Below, one piece after another: positions 1-8,120 of a stretch of DNA of 64,000 nt. Source of the stretch: Lachnospiraceae bacterium (GTDB lineage Bacteria > Bacillota > Clostridia > Lachnospirales > Lachnospiraceae); the NCBI GenBank assembly GCA_030526195.1, contig JAUNDG010000005.1:74086-138085 (forward strand). Direction: 5' to 3'. Every line of letters begins with the position of its first letter. Position 1 is the first letter of the stretch. The notes beneath the pieces were generated by a model, which saw only the letters and a list, made by a program, of their open reading frames with translations, searched no databases and was not told the DNA's origin. The position numbers were made by a program, and so were the translations under genes.

Positions 1-1
1 T

Positions 2-811
2 CGTCAGATGCCGGATATTATCGATGAGGCACAACTTCAGGCATCGCTCATGGAGGCGGGGCTTCCGTTAACGGTGTATCATTATCATGAGGTGACCTCC
101 ACAAATGACACCGCGCTTGAACTTGTGAAGCAACAGCATCGCCCGGTTCTGGTTCTGGCAGATGCCCAGTCAAAGGGGCGGGGCAGACGGGGGCGCGCCT
201 TTTATTCTCCCGAAAACACAGGCCTTTATATGAGTCTGGCATTTGGCACGGAAAAGAGCGTCCGGGAGTTTCGCCATGTGACCGCTCTGGCGGCGCTGGC
301 CACAGCACAGGCCGTTGATGATGTGGCCTTTGACGGTGCCGATACCACACAGATCAAATGGGTCAATGATATTTTCCTGAACGGGGCCAAGGTAGCCGGT
401 ATTCTGACCGAATGCCATGAGACCCTGGAGGATAACGAGACCTATATCGTGATCGGCATCGGTCTTAATGTTTATGCGCCGGAAAATGGCTTTCCGAAGG
501 ACTTAAAGACTATTGCCGGTGCCGTTTTTTCCGGAGGGAACCGAAAGGACGGTGACGTCAGAAGTCAGATCTGTCAGGCTATCCTCCGCTATCTCTATGA
601 TTTTATGGAACATGGGGCCGCCGATTGCCTTTCTGCCTACAGACGAAAATCCTTTGTCATCGGCAGTTATGTGAAGATCAATCTGTTTCAGGGCAGCTAC
701 AGGTATGCCTTTGTGGATGGGATCAATGACGATTATGAGCTGCTGGTGACCTATGATGATGGGCGTAAGGGCACACTGTGCACCGGCGAGGTGAGTGTGG
801 TGAAATACTAA
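2..811 (+). CDS. birA: Biotin--[acetyl-CoA-carboxylase] ligase (BirA), probably 5'-truncated by the window edge
   Basis: Activates biotin with ATP to biotinyl-AMP and attaches it to the biotin carrier lysine of acetyl-CoA carboxylase or other biotin enzymes. Visible motifs are STND (biotin entry), GRGRRGR (adenylate-binding loop), KWVND and GIGLNV, then the small C-terminal SH3-like domain, all in family order. The first ATG is at 8, but the frame is open to the left edge (Arg-Gln before the Met), no ribosome-binding site can be seen, and residues PDIIDEAQL look like the linker that joins an N-terminal winged-helix domain to the ligase core in bifunctional BirA. I therefore infer that the gene begins upstream of the window and also encodes the biotin repressor domain. 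It sits immediately before bioY-bioD-bioA-bioB, the expected target operon. Confidence 0.9.
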   Translation, partial: RQMPDIIDEAQLQASLMEAGLPLTVYHYHEVTSTNDTALELVKQQHRPVLVLADAQSKGRGRRGRAFYSPENTGLYMSLAFGTEKSVREFRHVTALAALATAQAVDDVAFDGADTTQIKWVNDIFLNGAKVAGILTECHETLEDNETYIVIGIGLNVYAPENGFPKDLKTIAGAVFSGGNRKDGDVRSQICQAILRYLYDFMEHGAADCLSAYRRKSFVIGSYVKINLFQGSYRYAFVDGINDDYELLVTYDDGRKGTLCTGEVSVVKY

Positions 812-843
812 AAGGTTTACAATTGGACGAAAATAAGCAAAAA

Positions 844-885
844 TCCGTTGACATTCTGGTGTAGAATGTCAACGGAATTTTTTTT
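844..885 (+). terminator. Intrinsic terminator between birA and bioY
   Basis: A perfect 13-bp stem (844-856 with 864-876, arms around CCGTTGACATTC), a 7-nt loop and a run of eight T (878-885). The T run ends exactly where the bioY ribosome-binding site AAGGAG (886-891) begins, so no promoter fits between terminator and bioY. Confidence 0.88.
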
Positions 886-902
886 AAGGAGATAGTCATA
901 TC

Positions 903-1448
903 ATGAAATCAAGACGTGTGGCCTATTGTGGTCTGTTTGTGGCACTGATCATTGTTGGAGCTTTTATCAAAGTACCGGTGCCGGTTGTGCCCTTCACCCT
1001 TCAGTTTCTCTTTACCATGCTGGCCGGGCTTTTGCTGGGCCCGCGCCTGGGCGCTTTGAGCGTGACGATTTATATGGTCCTGGGTCTCATCGGTTTTCCG
1101 GTTTTTGCGGAGGGCGGCGGTCCCGGGTATCTTCTGAAGCCGAGCTTTGGTTATATCATCGGCTTTATCATCGGCTGTTACCTGACCGGGTATATCGTGG
1201 AGCACCTGAAGACCAGAAGCTATGCTAAGATCGTGCTGGCGAATCTGGCCGGCTTAGGTGTGGTCTACCTGGTGGGGATGGTTTACTATTTTGTGATTTC
1301 AAATTGGGTGATCCATACGCCGATCGGCCTCTGGCCCTTATTCTTATATTGTTTTCTTCTGGCTGTGCCCGGGGATATCCTGCTGTGCTTCCTGGGGGGC
1401 GGCCTGGCTGTGCGATTGATCCCGGTGCTCAGAAAACTGGAGGCCTGA
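903..1448 (+). CDS. bioY: Biotin transporter BioY (S component of ECF transporter)
   Basis: Integral membrane substrate-binding component for biotin uptake, working alone or with a shared ECF module (EcfAA'T), which is not in this window. The 181-residue length, about six hydrophobic helices, the GxxLGPRLGALS segment after the second helix, and the GPGYLLKPSFGYIIGF segment are characteristic of BioY. The start at 903 has AAGGAG 11 nt upstream. The stop is 1 nt before bioD, so the two are co-transcribed. Together with birA this gives salvage of external biotin next to the late synthesis genes. Transcription must pass the hairpin at 844-885 or start inside it, which suggests attenuation or read-through control. 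Confidence 0.93.
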   Translation: MKSRRVAYCGLFVALIIVGAFIKVPVPVVPFTLQFLFTMLAGLLLGPRLGALSVTIYMVLGLIGFPVFAEGGGPGYLLKPSFGYIIGFIIGCYLTGYIVEHLKTRSYAKIVLANLAGLGVVYLVGMVYYFVISNWVIHTPIGLWPLFLYCFLLAVPGDILLCFLGGGLAVRLIPVLRKLEA

Positions 1449-1449
1449 C

Positions 1450-2130
1450 ATGGGAAAAGCATTATTTGTGACAGGCACAGGGACCGACGTGGGGAAAACC
1501 TTCGTGACAGGTCTTATCGTGAAAAAACTGACGGAAGCGGGCCTGGCGGCCGGGTATTACAAAGCGGCCATGAGCGGTAATGTGAAAGATGATAATGGGC
1601 AACTTATCCCGGGGGATGCGGTCTGGGTAAAGGAGGCCGCGGGGCTGGCGCAGCCGACGGAGGCCATGTGTCCCTACGTTTATGAAATGGCGGTGTCGCC
1701 CCACCTGGCGGCACGACTGGAGCATAAGCCCATCAGCCCGGAGGTGATAGCGGATGCCTATCAGAAGGTGCTGGATCGCTATGATTATGTGACGGTCGAG
1801 GGCATCGGTGGGATCCTGTGTCCCATTGCCTTTGATGAGCATAAGCTCTGGCTTGAGGATGTCGTGAAAATGCTGGGTCTTTCCTCAGTGATCGTGGCCG
1901 ATGCGGGCCTTGGCACCATCAACAGTGTGGGTCTGACCTGTGCGTATATGAAAATGAAGCATTTGCCGGTTAAAGGCATCATTTTCAATAACTGGACCGG
2001 TGGTGCGATGCAGGAGGATAACCTGAAAATGTGTGAAGCCCTGACCGGCGTTAAGGTCATCGCCAGGGTGGCCCCGGGGGATGACACGCTGGCGATCGAC
2101 ACAGAAACCTTGCTTAAGTTGTATGAATGA
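1450..2130 (+). CDS. bioD: ATP-dependent dethiobiotin synthetase
   Basis: Closes the ureido ring of biotin: 7,8-diaminopelargonate plus CO2 plus ATP gives dethiobiotin. The N-terminus carries the P-loop GTGTDVGKTFVTG typical of BioD, followed by the YKAAMSG strand and the VEGIGGILCPI segment (VEGAGG-like in most homologues). The 226-residue length is normal. The ATG lies 1 nt after the bioY stop, so translation is probably coupled. The next gene, bioA, makes its substrate, although a 141-nt gap holding a repeat element separates them. Confidence 0.94.
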   Translation: MGKALFVTGTGTDVGKTFVTGLIVKKLTEAGLAAGYYKAAMSGNVKDDNGQLIPGDAVWVKEAAGLAQPTEAMCPYVYEMAVSPHLAARLEHKPISPEVIADAYQKVLDRYDYVTVEGIGGILCPIAFDEHKLWLEDVVKMLGLSSVIVADAGLGTINSVGLTCAYMKMKHLPVKGIIFNNWTGGAMQEDNLKMCEALTGVKVIARVAPGDDTLAIDTETLLKLYE

Positions 2131-2146
2131 GTCGCGTGGTGTGGTG

Positions 2147-2214
2147 TTAAGCGGACACTCGCTTAAGACGCTGCGGCGTCTTTGGCGTGGGAGAATGCCC
2201 GTTGCAGTTCAAAG
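2147..2214 (-). repeat. Dispersed palindromic repeat B joined to the end of repeat A, inverted
   Basis: Read on the minus strand this is GAACTGCAACGGGCATTC (repeat B start), then a CAAAGACGC...GCGTCTT inner palindrome, then AGTGTCCGCTTAA, which is the right end of repeat A. The same B sequence recurs at 7876-7926 and 37197-37250, and the same A end at 4834-4914 and 37296-37431. It lies in the bioD-bioA gap. No function can be read from it; it behaves like a REP/BIME-type element. Confidence 0.7.
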
Positions 2215-2271
2215 ATACAGCGACTTTAGTGCGGGGCGCACATGAGCATTTTGTAACAGAGGAGAAAATGA

Positions 2272-3471
2272 ATGATCTGGTATCCCTATGAACAAATGAA
2301 GACCATGAAAGAACCCTACAAAATAATTGATGCCGAGGGGGTTTATCTCTATACGGAGGACAAGAAGCTGATCGACAGCATTTCCTCCTGGTGGAGTGTG
2401 ATCCATGGTTATAAAAACCCGGCCATCACACAGGCCATCAGGGATCAGGCCGATCACTTTTCCCACGTGATGCTGGGCGGTCTGACCCACGATCCGGTGG
2501 AAAAACTGTCCCGCAAGCTGGCGGAGTGGCTGCCCGGCGATCTGGATTATTGTTTTTTCTCAGATTCCGGCAGTGTGGCGGTGGAGGTGGCCCTGAAAAT
2601 GGCACTCCAGTATTATGTCAACAAAGGCGACATGAAGCGCACGAAGCTTCTGAGTCTGACGCATGCCTATCACGGCGACACCTTCAAGACCATGGAGGCG
2701 GGGGATGATGAGGATTATCATTTCATCCTTGAGGCCTATGGTGAGAGTCAGCATGTTCGCCATATTCCGCCCACCATCGAGGCTTTGGAGGCGGCCTTCG
2801 CGCAGGATCATGAGGTATTGAATGCCTTCATCGTGGAGCCGCTCCTTCAGGGGGCCGGCGGCATGCGGATGTATGACATCAGTTTTCTGAAAAGGGCCCG
2901 GGAACTGTGCGACCGATATGGCGTTCTGCTCATATTTGATGAGGTGGCCACGGGCTTTGGCCGCACCGGTCACCGATTCGTGGCGGATGTTGTATTGCCG
3001 GATATCCTCGTCTTGGGGAAGGCCCTCACCGGCGGTCATATCGGCCATGCGGTCACAGTGGCCAATCATAAAGTTTATCAGGGCTTTTACAGCGATGATC
3101 CCGCCCATGCCCTCATGCACGGCCCCACCTTTATGGGCAATGCCCTGGCCTGTCGTGCGGCATTAGCCTCTATAGAATTATTTGAAAATGGGGATTATCT
3201 CTCAAAGATCAGGCACATTGAAGCGGTGACACGACGTGAACTGGAGGGCTTCACCTCGCCCCTGATCAAGGACATCCGCATCATGGGCGGCTGTGCCTGC
3301 ATCGAAGTCTACGATGCCGACGTGCTGAAAGGCTTTCAGGCCTTCGCCTATGAAAGAGGGGTCTTCGCAAGACCATTTTTGACATATATGTACACAATGG
3401 TGCCCTATATCATCAGCGATGATGAGCTGATCACGATTTATGACACTATGAAAGCCTGGTTCAGGAGGTAA
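2272..3471 (+). CDS. bioA: Adenosylmethionine--8-amino-7-oxononanoate aminotransferase
   Basis: PLP enzyme that transfers the amino group of S-adenosylmethionine to KAPA, giving 7,8-diaminopelargonate, the BioD substrate. Diagnostic segments are DSISSWWSVIHGYKNP (the W-W substrate-binding region), HVMLGGLTH, the PLP-site DEVATGFGRTG and the Schiff-base lysine in LVLGKALTGGHIG. At 399 residues it is somewhat shorter than the usual 420-430, mostly at the N-terminus. AGGAGAAAATGA precedes the ATG. It ends 5 nt before bioB. No bioF, which would make KAPA, is present nearby. Confidence 0.93.
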   Translation: MIWYPYEQMKTMKEPYKIIDAEGVYLYTEDKKLIDSISSWWSVIHGYKNPAITQAIRDQADHFSHVMLGGLTHDPVEKLSRKLAEWLPGDLDYCFFSDSGSVAVEVALKMALQYYVNKGDMKRTKLLSLTHAYHGDTFKTMEAGDDEDYHFILEAYGESQHVRHIPPTIEALEAAFAQDHEVLNAFIVEPLLQGAGGMRMYDISFLKRARELCDRYGVLLIFDEVATGFGRTGHRFVADVVLPDILVLGKALTGGHIGHAVTVANHKVYQGFYSDDPAHALMHGPTFMGNALACRAALASIELFENGDYLSKIRHIEAVTRRELEGFTSPLIKDIRIMGGCACIEVYDADVLKGFQAFAYERGVFARPFLTYMYTMVPYIISDDELITIYDTMKAWFRR

Positions 3472-3476
3472 ATAAA

Positions 3477-4460
3477 ATGAGCGATATCAATATGCTTCAA
3501 CTGGCAGAAGAGATTATCAACGGCAGACGCATCAGCCGGGAGGATGACCTGACGGTGTTTTTACGTTGTGATCTGGAGGAACTGGGGCAGGGCGCTGACA
3601 TGATCCGCGAGCATTTTGTGGGGGATCGGGTGGACCTTTGCTCCATTATCAACGGCAGAAGCGGCCGCTGTCCGGAGGATTGCAAATACTGCGCTCAGTC
3701 GGCGCATAACCACACAGAATGTGCGGTTTATGATTTCCTGCCGAAGGAGAAGATTCTGGAGGCCTGCAAACAGCATGAAAAAGAGGGTGTGCATCGGTTT
3801 TCCATTGTCACCGCCGGCAAGGCTCTGACCGGCGAGGAATTTGATCAGGCCATCGATGCCTATGAAACCATGAGGGATGAGTGTGAGATCGATCTGTGTG
3901 CCTCAATGGGCTTTTTGTCCAGAGAGCAGCTGAAGCGGCTGCATGAGGCCGGTGTTACCCATTATCATCACAATATCGAAACCTCACGACGCCATTTCCC
4001 GGATATCTGCACGACCCATACCTACGACATGAAGATTGAAACTCTGAAAATGATCAAGGAAGAGGGGATGGGGATATGCTCCGGCGGCATCATCGGCATG
4101 GGCGAGACCTGGGAAGATCGGCTGGATATGGCCATCAGCCTGGCGGAAATCGGGGTCGACTCCATTCCGCTCAACGCGCTGATGCCGGTGAAGGGCACAC
4201 CCTTTGAAAACTATGAGAGCCTCTCCGAGGCGGATATCTTAAGAACCATTGCCTTCTTCCGATACATCAATCCTGCCGCCAACATTCGCCTGGCAGCGGG
4301 CCGGGCTCTGATGGAAAATGATGGCGAGAAGGCCTTCCGCTTTGGGGCATCAGCCACCATCACCGGCAATATGCTCACAACGGCGGCCAAAGCCACCATC
4401 AGCTCCGATAAGGACATGTTTAAGAGGCTGGGGCGTGATGTGAGTGTTAAGCGTCCGTGA
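3477..4460 (+). CDS. bioB: Biotin synthase (radical SAM)
   Basis: Inserts sulfur into dethiobiotin using radical SAM chemistry, with one 4Fe-4S cluster for SAM cleavage and a second cluster as sulfur donor. The signature CPEDCKYCAQS (Cys-x3-Cys-x2-Cys) is present around residues 62-72. Conserved HHNIETS, GGIIGMGET and IRLAAGR segments follow. At 327 residues the length is standard. Start 3477 lies 5 nt after bioA with AGGAGGTAA overlapping the bioA end. It is the last gene of the bioYDAB block. Confidence 0.95.
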   Translation: MSDINMLQLAEEIINGRRISREDDLTVFLRCDLEELGQGADMIREHFVGDRVDLCSIINGRSGRCPEDCKYCAQSAHNHTECAVYDFLPKEKILEACKQHEKEGVHRFSIVTAGKALTGEEFDQAIDAYETMRDECEIDLCASMGFLSREQLKRLHEAGVTHYHHNIETSRRHFPDICTTHTYDMKIETLKMIKEEGMGICSGGIIGMGETWEDRLDMAISLAEIGVDSIPLNALMPVKGTPFENYESLSEADILRTIAFFRYINPAANIRLAAGRALMENDGEKAFRFGASATITGNMLTTAAKATISSDKDMFKRLGRDVSVKRP

Positions 4461-4467
4461 TGAAACC

Positions 4468-4507
4468 TCCGCTTTACGAGCAAGGCGTAAAGTGTTCGCT
4501 TTACATG
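4468..4507 (+). repeat. Partial copy of repeat A
   Basis: GCTTTACGAGCAAGGCG (from 4480) matches the junction between tandem A units at 37371-37390 (CTTTACGAGCAAGTAGC), and the flanks contain degraded GCGTAAAG/TTCGCTTTAC arms. It is a decayed fragment just downstream of bioB. Confidence 0.45.
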
Positions 4508-4596
4508 GAAATGCTCTGTTTACGCCGGGACAGGCTGTGTCTTATAATGGGGCAAACAAGATGTGTCCGTGCCTGCTGCACGAGAAAGGAGCCCCT

Positions 4597-4815
4597 ATGA
4601 AGAAAGGATTGCTTATTATCGGTATCATTCTGATCATTGCCGGGTGTCTGGCCCTGCTCTTTGCGGGGCTTAGTCAGATGGCCTTTAACGGCCTTATGGA
4701 TGGGTCCGGCGCCCTCTATGCCCGGCTTCACAGCCGCATGCTGATCCATCTCATCGGCGGTCTGGTGCTGGCTGTGGCCGGTATTGTGTGCCTCATTGTG
4801 AGAGCCCGCCGTTAA
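4597..4815 (+). CDS. Small two-helix membrane protein, unknown function
   Basis: A 72-residue protein with two hydrophobic helices (about residues 3-25 and 50-69), a short loop and a basic C-terminal tail (RARR), which suggests both ends in the cytoplasm. I chose the ATG at 4597 because GAAAGGAGCCCCT gives a proper ribosome-binding site; an in-frame ATG at 4444 has none and would overlap bioB. I recognise no family. It stands alone between bioB and repeat copies, so its genomic setting gives no functional clue. Confidence 0.6.
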   Translation: MKKGLLIIGIILIIAGCLALLFAGLSQMAFNGLMDGSGALYARLHSRMLIHLIGGLVLAVAGIVCLIVRARR

Positions 4816-4833
4816 CCGATCGACAGCTCAGGC

Positions 4834-4954
4834 GCTACCGAAGGTAGCCGCAGTTCACGAGCAAGTAGCGAAGCGGACAGCGTGCCCTCTGGGTATTGCG
4901 AGTGTCCGCTTTACCAGCAAGTAGCGAAGCGGACATCGTTGCTGGTATCGCTTC
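4834..4954 (+). repeat. Dispersed palindromic repeat A, one full and one partial unit
   Basis: The unit begins with a small hairpin GCTACC-gaa-GGTAGC (4834-4848), then CACGAGCAAGTAGCG, then the arms AAGCGGACA and TGTCCGCTT about 32 nt apart. It is nearly identical over about 80 nt to 37296-37375. A second, shorter unit (AGCAAGTAGCGAAGCGGACATCG) follows directly at about 4916, as at 37376. Confidence 0.8.
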
Positions 4955-4972
4955 ACCCCAATGAAATAATCA

Positions 4973-5016
4973 TAAAAAACACCCCTGCCACTGAGGTTTG
5001 ATTTCAGTGACAGGGG
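4973..5016 (-). terminator. Terminator of the LysM peptide gene
   Basis: Arms 4982-4994 and 5004-5016 (CCCCTGCCACTGA with TCAGTGACAGGGG) pair with one C-A mismatch. On the minus strand the hairpin is followed by a run of six T (the A run at 4974-4979). It lies 74 nt past the stop of the minus-strand gene at 5090. Confidence 0.78.
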
Positions 5017-5089
5017 CTTATTATTTGTGACGGATAATTTTCCGCGGATGCGATGGCGCATCCACTGCGCAAACTGTATGTTGGTGTCT

Positions 5090-5395
5090 TTACAGAGCCG
5101 GGGAGTCAAATGAAGGCGCAGCGGCTTTAGAGGATAATCTGACAATAATGCGCATGCCTTCCTCGATCTGATCGGGCTTGGCAATACCGTTCCAAAGGCA
5201 GAGCTTCGGCACCGTGGTGCCGTACTTGAGGGCAATAGCTGCCAATGTATCACCACTCTTTATTGTGTATACGGTGCCGCTGTAGCCCAGGGCATTGGTA
5301 TAATCAAGCGTCGGGTCAAAGCCGCCGGCGACATCGGCCAGGGCATCATCGGTCAGTTCCTGAAACTTATTATCGGCAAAATTCTGATCGCTCAT
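5090..5395 (-). CDS. LysM-domain peptide with a double-glycine (bacteriocin-type) leader
   Basis: A 101-residue protein. Residues 11-25, FQELTDDALADVAGG, match the classical leader of bacteriocins and other peptides exported by peptidase-containing ABC transporters (ELxxxxLxxVxGG, cut after GG). The remainder starts FDPTLDYTNALGYSG and contains one LysM domain (about residues 41-86: TVYTIKSGDTLAAIALKYGT, then LCLWNGI and EEGMRIIV). LysM binds peptidoglycan or chitin N-acetylglucosamine. The start at 5395 is preceded by GGAGGACAAC; a longer frame to 5455 lacks such a site. There is no Sec signal. I infer export by a GG-cleaving ABC transporter encoded elsewhere and attachment to the wall. No transporter or modification enzyme gene is adjacent. 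Confidence 0.82.
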   Translation of the reverse strand: MSDQNFADNKFQELTDDALADVAGGFDPTLDYTNALGYSGTVYTIKSGDTLAAIALKYGTTVPKLCLWNGIAKPDQIEEGMRIIVRLSSKAAAPSFDSPAL

Positions 5396-5672
5396 GTTGT
5401 CCTCCGTGGATGAAACGTATGAAATGATAGCTTTAGAGTCTGTCGGATGCAGCAAAGCGGATACGCAGCAGACCGGTGGGGGCGCGATATCAGCTGTGCT
5501 GTTTGTTATTTATCAGTATACCGACCATGGGGCGTTTTGTCGATGGGGTGAGTTGTGAGAAAATAGTGCCGGAATTTCCGATTTGTCATGACTGTTGTGG
5601 TGTCAATTCTGTTATGGTGATGATAATAATCAGACGCAAGTGACTTGCCGACTGACCAAGGAGGACATCACG

Positions 5673-7775
5673 ATGAGAAAACGCACACATGATACGCATC
5701 AAAGCGGCCGCCGCCGTTTTTCCCGGCTGTTGGCGGTTGTTCTGACCGGCACCCTTATGCTGGGTACCCTGAGCATCGGCACACTGGCTGATGAAAATGA
5801 CGCTGTCGACCTGACCGAGGATATGATCAGCACCATGGCAGACGGCGCCCGGGTGGTGTATACCGGCGCTGACGGCCAGCTGATATCTGAAGACGATGAC
5901 CTGAACGGCGTAAAGGAAGAAGCGGTGACCGTTGCCAATCCGCTGATCGTGGATGCTGACGGCGGGGTCGTCAAGATCGTGAGAGATGGCTTGACCCGTG
6001 TCTGGCCGGCCTATTATGAAGATACAAATGACGGGGCCTGCGAGTTTACCCGAACAGACAGGGCGCTGCCCACACCGGAGCGGGACGGTTACATTTTCAA
6101 AGGGTGGAATATGTACACCTTTGATGATATGACCACCGCGGATTATTATACCGGTTATACACGGCTTAACGATGAGATTTATCGTTGTCGCGGATTTAAG
6201 CGGGAAGGTATTAGATATAACCTGTATTACAGCATGACAAACCCGAAGAGAGTGGCCGAGCTTCTGACCCCGGAAGAGGCCAATGCTTTTGTGGGGAAAG
6301 ACAGTAATGGTGCCTTTAAGAACAAAAAGGTGATCGCCCGGGCTATGTGGGAGAAGGATGAAAGCTCTATAAAGACCGTGCGGGTGGAAGGCGTAGCTGT
6401 GCCGGACGGTGTGAAGCATATTTATTCTTCACCGGGAAAGATGATCAGCGGCATGATCGCCAGAACTCATGGATGGCGGTTTAAAGAGGTCGATTATAAG
6501 GTTTATGAAGTGTCCTTTAATAAGTTTGTTGATGGGCAGGAAGTTCCGGTGACAAATGAAGAAGTCATTGAAGGCCGCGGCGCTTATCAGGCATTGGTGC
6601 CGTATCCGGAAGGTACCGATGAAATGGATGATTTTATGATGGGCTACATTCATGTCGGCGACCAGTATGAGGGGGTTCATGAATACACCGATCCCATCAA
6701 GGCCACAAACGGCCTGGTGATGAGCCTTGATACCTGCGCCCCGGTCATTCTGGTCAAGGGCGAATTCCGTCGTGCCACAGAGAACCGGATCCTGGCCGGC
6801 AGCGGCGGAGACGGTCGTTACGACACCAACACACTGATCGCGGCGGAGGCTTTCCCGTCAGGGGCGAGTAAGGCTGTATTTGTTACCGGTAAGAAATTCC
6901 CGGATGCCCTGTCTGCCAACGGCTTTGCCGGTTCATTAGGGCCGGAGGGTGTGCCGATCCTGATGTCACGACTGACAGGCCTGCCTGCGTCCACCAAGAA
7001 GCTGCTGACCGAAACCTGGGGTCGTTCCGTGAAGACAGCCTATGTTGTCGGCGCCGGTTTCACAGCTGATTTCGAAAATGATCTGAAGGCCTGCGGTATC
7101 ACAGAGATTAAGCATATTGCCGGTCCGGACCGTTATGCCACAGCAGAGGAAGTGCTGAAGGCCGGCCTTAAGAGCGGTCAGTATGATTCAGAAGATACCC
7201 TGGTAGTGGCCACCGGTGTGGTGGCGGCGGATGCCCTGTCCATGTCCAGCTGGTGCTACAGTCTGGGCATGCCCATGCTGCTGGTGGGCTCCTCAGGTAA
7301 AATGAGAGAGTCAGGCCTTGAGCTGATCCGACAGAACCATTTCAAACGGATCATGATCGCCGGTGGCGAGAATCGTGTGGATGGCAAGCAGTTTGAGGCG
7401 TTAGGCTATAAAGAGTATTCAACCCTCATTCGCCTGGCCGGCAACGACCGCTATCAAACCTCCATGGCCATTGCCGAGCACTTCACCTGGTCTGAAACAA
7501 TCTATAACAACAGCGAAGATGGCCTGTGCTTCGCACCGGGGGCTGATGCCAACTTCCCGGATGCTCTTTCCGGCGGTATGCTGGCCGGCAAGTACAAGAG
7601 ACCGGTACTGCTGATCGGCAAGTCCGATACCGCTGATACCACCAGCCTCTACATCCACAATGGCTATTACCGGAGCATTTTCGCCTATTCACTGGGGGCC
7701 TGTGCCGATGAAGCCATCAGAACCCGGATCGACAAAGCGGTAGCTAAAGACATGTATGAAGGCAACTGGTACTGA
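5673..7775 (+). CDS. Secreted CWB2-repeat surface protein
   Basis: A 700-residue exported protein. The basic N-terminus plus hydrophobic stretch (LLAVVLTGTLMLGTLSIGTLA) is a signal peptide cut near ADEN. From about residue 370 to the end there are three cell-wall-binding repeat 2 modules with hallmark phrases GRYDTNTLIAAEAF...KKFPDALSANGFAG, GPDRYATAEEVL, and GNDRYQTSMAIAEHF...NFPDALSGGMLAG. CWB2 triplets anchor clostridial proteins non-covalently to anionic wall polymers. The 340-residue N-terminal part, with GYIFKGWNMYTFDD resembling a Listeria-Bacteroides-type repeat, is the presumed functional region and I cannot assign it. Start chosen at 5673 after AAGGAGGACATCACG. A second CWB2 protein is at 55565. 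Confidence 0.88.
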   Translation: MRKRTHDTHQSGRRRFSRLLAVVLTGTLMLGTLSIGTLADENDAVDLTEDMISTMADGARVVYTGADGQLISEDDDLNGVKEEAVTVANPLIVDADGGVVKIVRDGLTRVWPAYYEDTNDGACEFTRTDRALPTPERDGYIFKGWNMYTFDDMTTADYYTGYTRLNDEIYRCRGFKREGIRYNLYYSMTNPKRVAELLTPEEANAFVGKDSNGAFKNKKVIARAMWEKDESSIKTVRVEGVAVPDGVKHIYSSPGKMISGMIARTHGWRFKEVDYKVYEVSFNKFVDGQEVPVTNEEVIEGRGAYQALVPYPEGTDEMDDFMMGYIHVGDQYEGVHEYTDPIKATNGLVMSLDTCAPVILVKGEFRRATENRILAGSGGDGRYDTNTLIAAEAFPSGASKAVFVTGKKFPDALSANGFAGSLGPEGVPILMSRLTGLPASTKKLLTETWGRSVKTAYVVGAGFTADFENDLKACGITEIKHIAGPDRYATAEEVLKAGLKSGQYDSEDTLVVATGVVAADALSMSSWCYSLGMPMLLVGSSGKMRESGLELIRQNHFKRIMIAGGENRVDGKQFEALGYKEYSTLIRLAGNDRYQTSMAIAEHFTWSETIYNNSEDGLCFAPGADANFPDALSGGMLAGKYKRPVLLIGKSDTADTTSLYIHNGYYRSIFAYSLGACADEAIRTRIDKAVAKDMYEGNWY

Positions 7776-7875
7776 TGGATGGTTGATATAATAACTGGTT
7801 AACATAATGTTCGGGTTGGCCGGAATGCCCCTCAGTTGCCTGACAACGGTTCCTGAGAAAATGGGCCTGATATAT

Positions 7876-7926
7876 GAACTGCAGAGAGCATTCCCCCGCA
7901 TCAAAGATGTAGAGTCTTAAGCGGGG
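7876..7926 (+). repeat. Dispersed palindromic repeat B
   Basis: GAACTGCAGAGAGCATTC, then CCCCCGC and GCGGGGG arms enclosing CAAAGATGTAGAGTCTTAA. Same element as 37197-37250 (few changes) and, inverted, 2147-2209. Here it lies downstream of the CWB2 gene. With the next hairpin and the repeat A copy it accounts for most of the 345-nt gap 7776-8120. Confidence 0.78.
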
Positions 7927-7931
7927 GTGAT

Positions 7932-7963
7932 AGAAGAAGCCGGGATGCGTCCCGGCTTCTTCT
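7932..7963 (+). terminator. Strong hairpin after the CWB2 gene
   Basis: Perfect 13-bp stem AGAAGAAGCCGGG / CCCGGCTTCTTCT with a 6-nt loop. It is followed only by GTGCTCC, so the U tract is poor; it may terminate through its U-rich 3' arm or act as an mRNA 3'-end stabiliser. Confidence 0.6.
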
Positions 7964-8050
7964 GTGCTCCGGGACCGATTAGCAAAACGGGTACTGTGAA
8001 AGGCACAAGACAGACGCATTTTCCTATGCTATACTTTCAGTAATATTTGA

Positions 8051-8108
8051 AGAGCAAGGAGCGAAGCATACATCGTCCCCAGCGGGGATTGCGAGTATCC
8101 GCTTTGCA
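8051..8108 (+). repeat. Diverged copy of repeat A
   Basis: AGAGCAAGGAGCGAAGCATACATCG...GGGGATTGCGAGTATCCGCTTTGC aligns with the 56-nt A unit at 37320-37375. The central part is changed to a CCCC-agc-GGGG hairpin, and one arm base is altered (AAGCATACA against TATCCGCTT). It ends 12 nt before the next start codon. Confidence 0.65.
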
Positions 8109-8120
8109 TATATCGAGGTT

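Noticed and set aside
814-822. BirA operator upstream of bioY
   Set aside because: Only one half-site (GGTTTACAA) is present; the partner at the expected distance is absent.
5595-5672. Upstream extension of the first CWB2 gene
   Set aside because: Would place 26 residues before the signal peptide; the ATG at 5673 has AAGGAGG.
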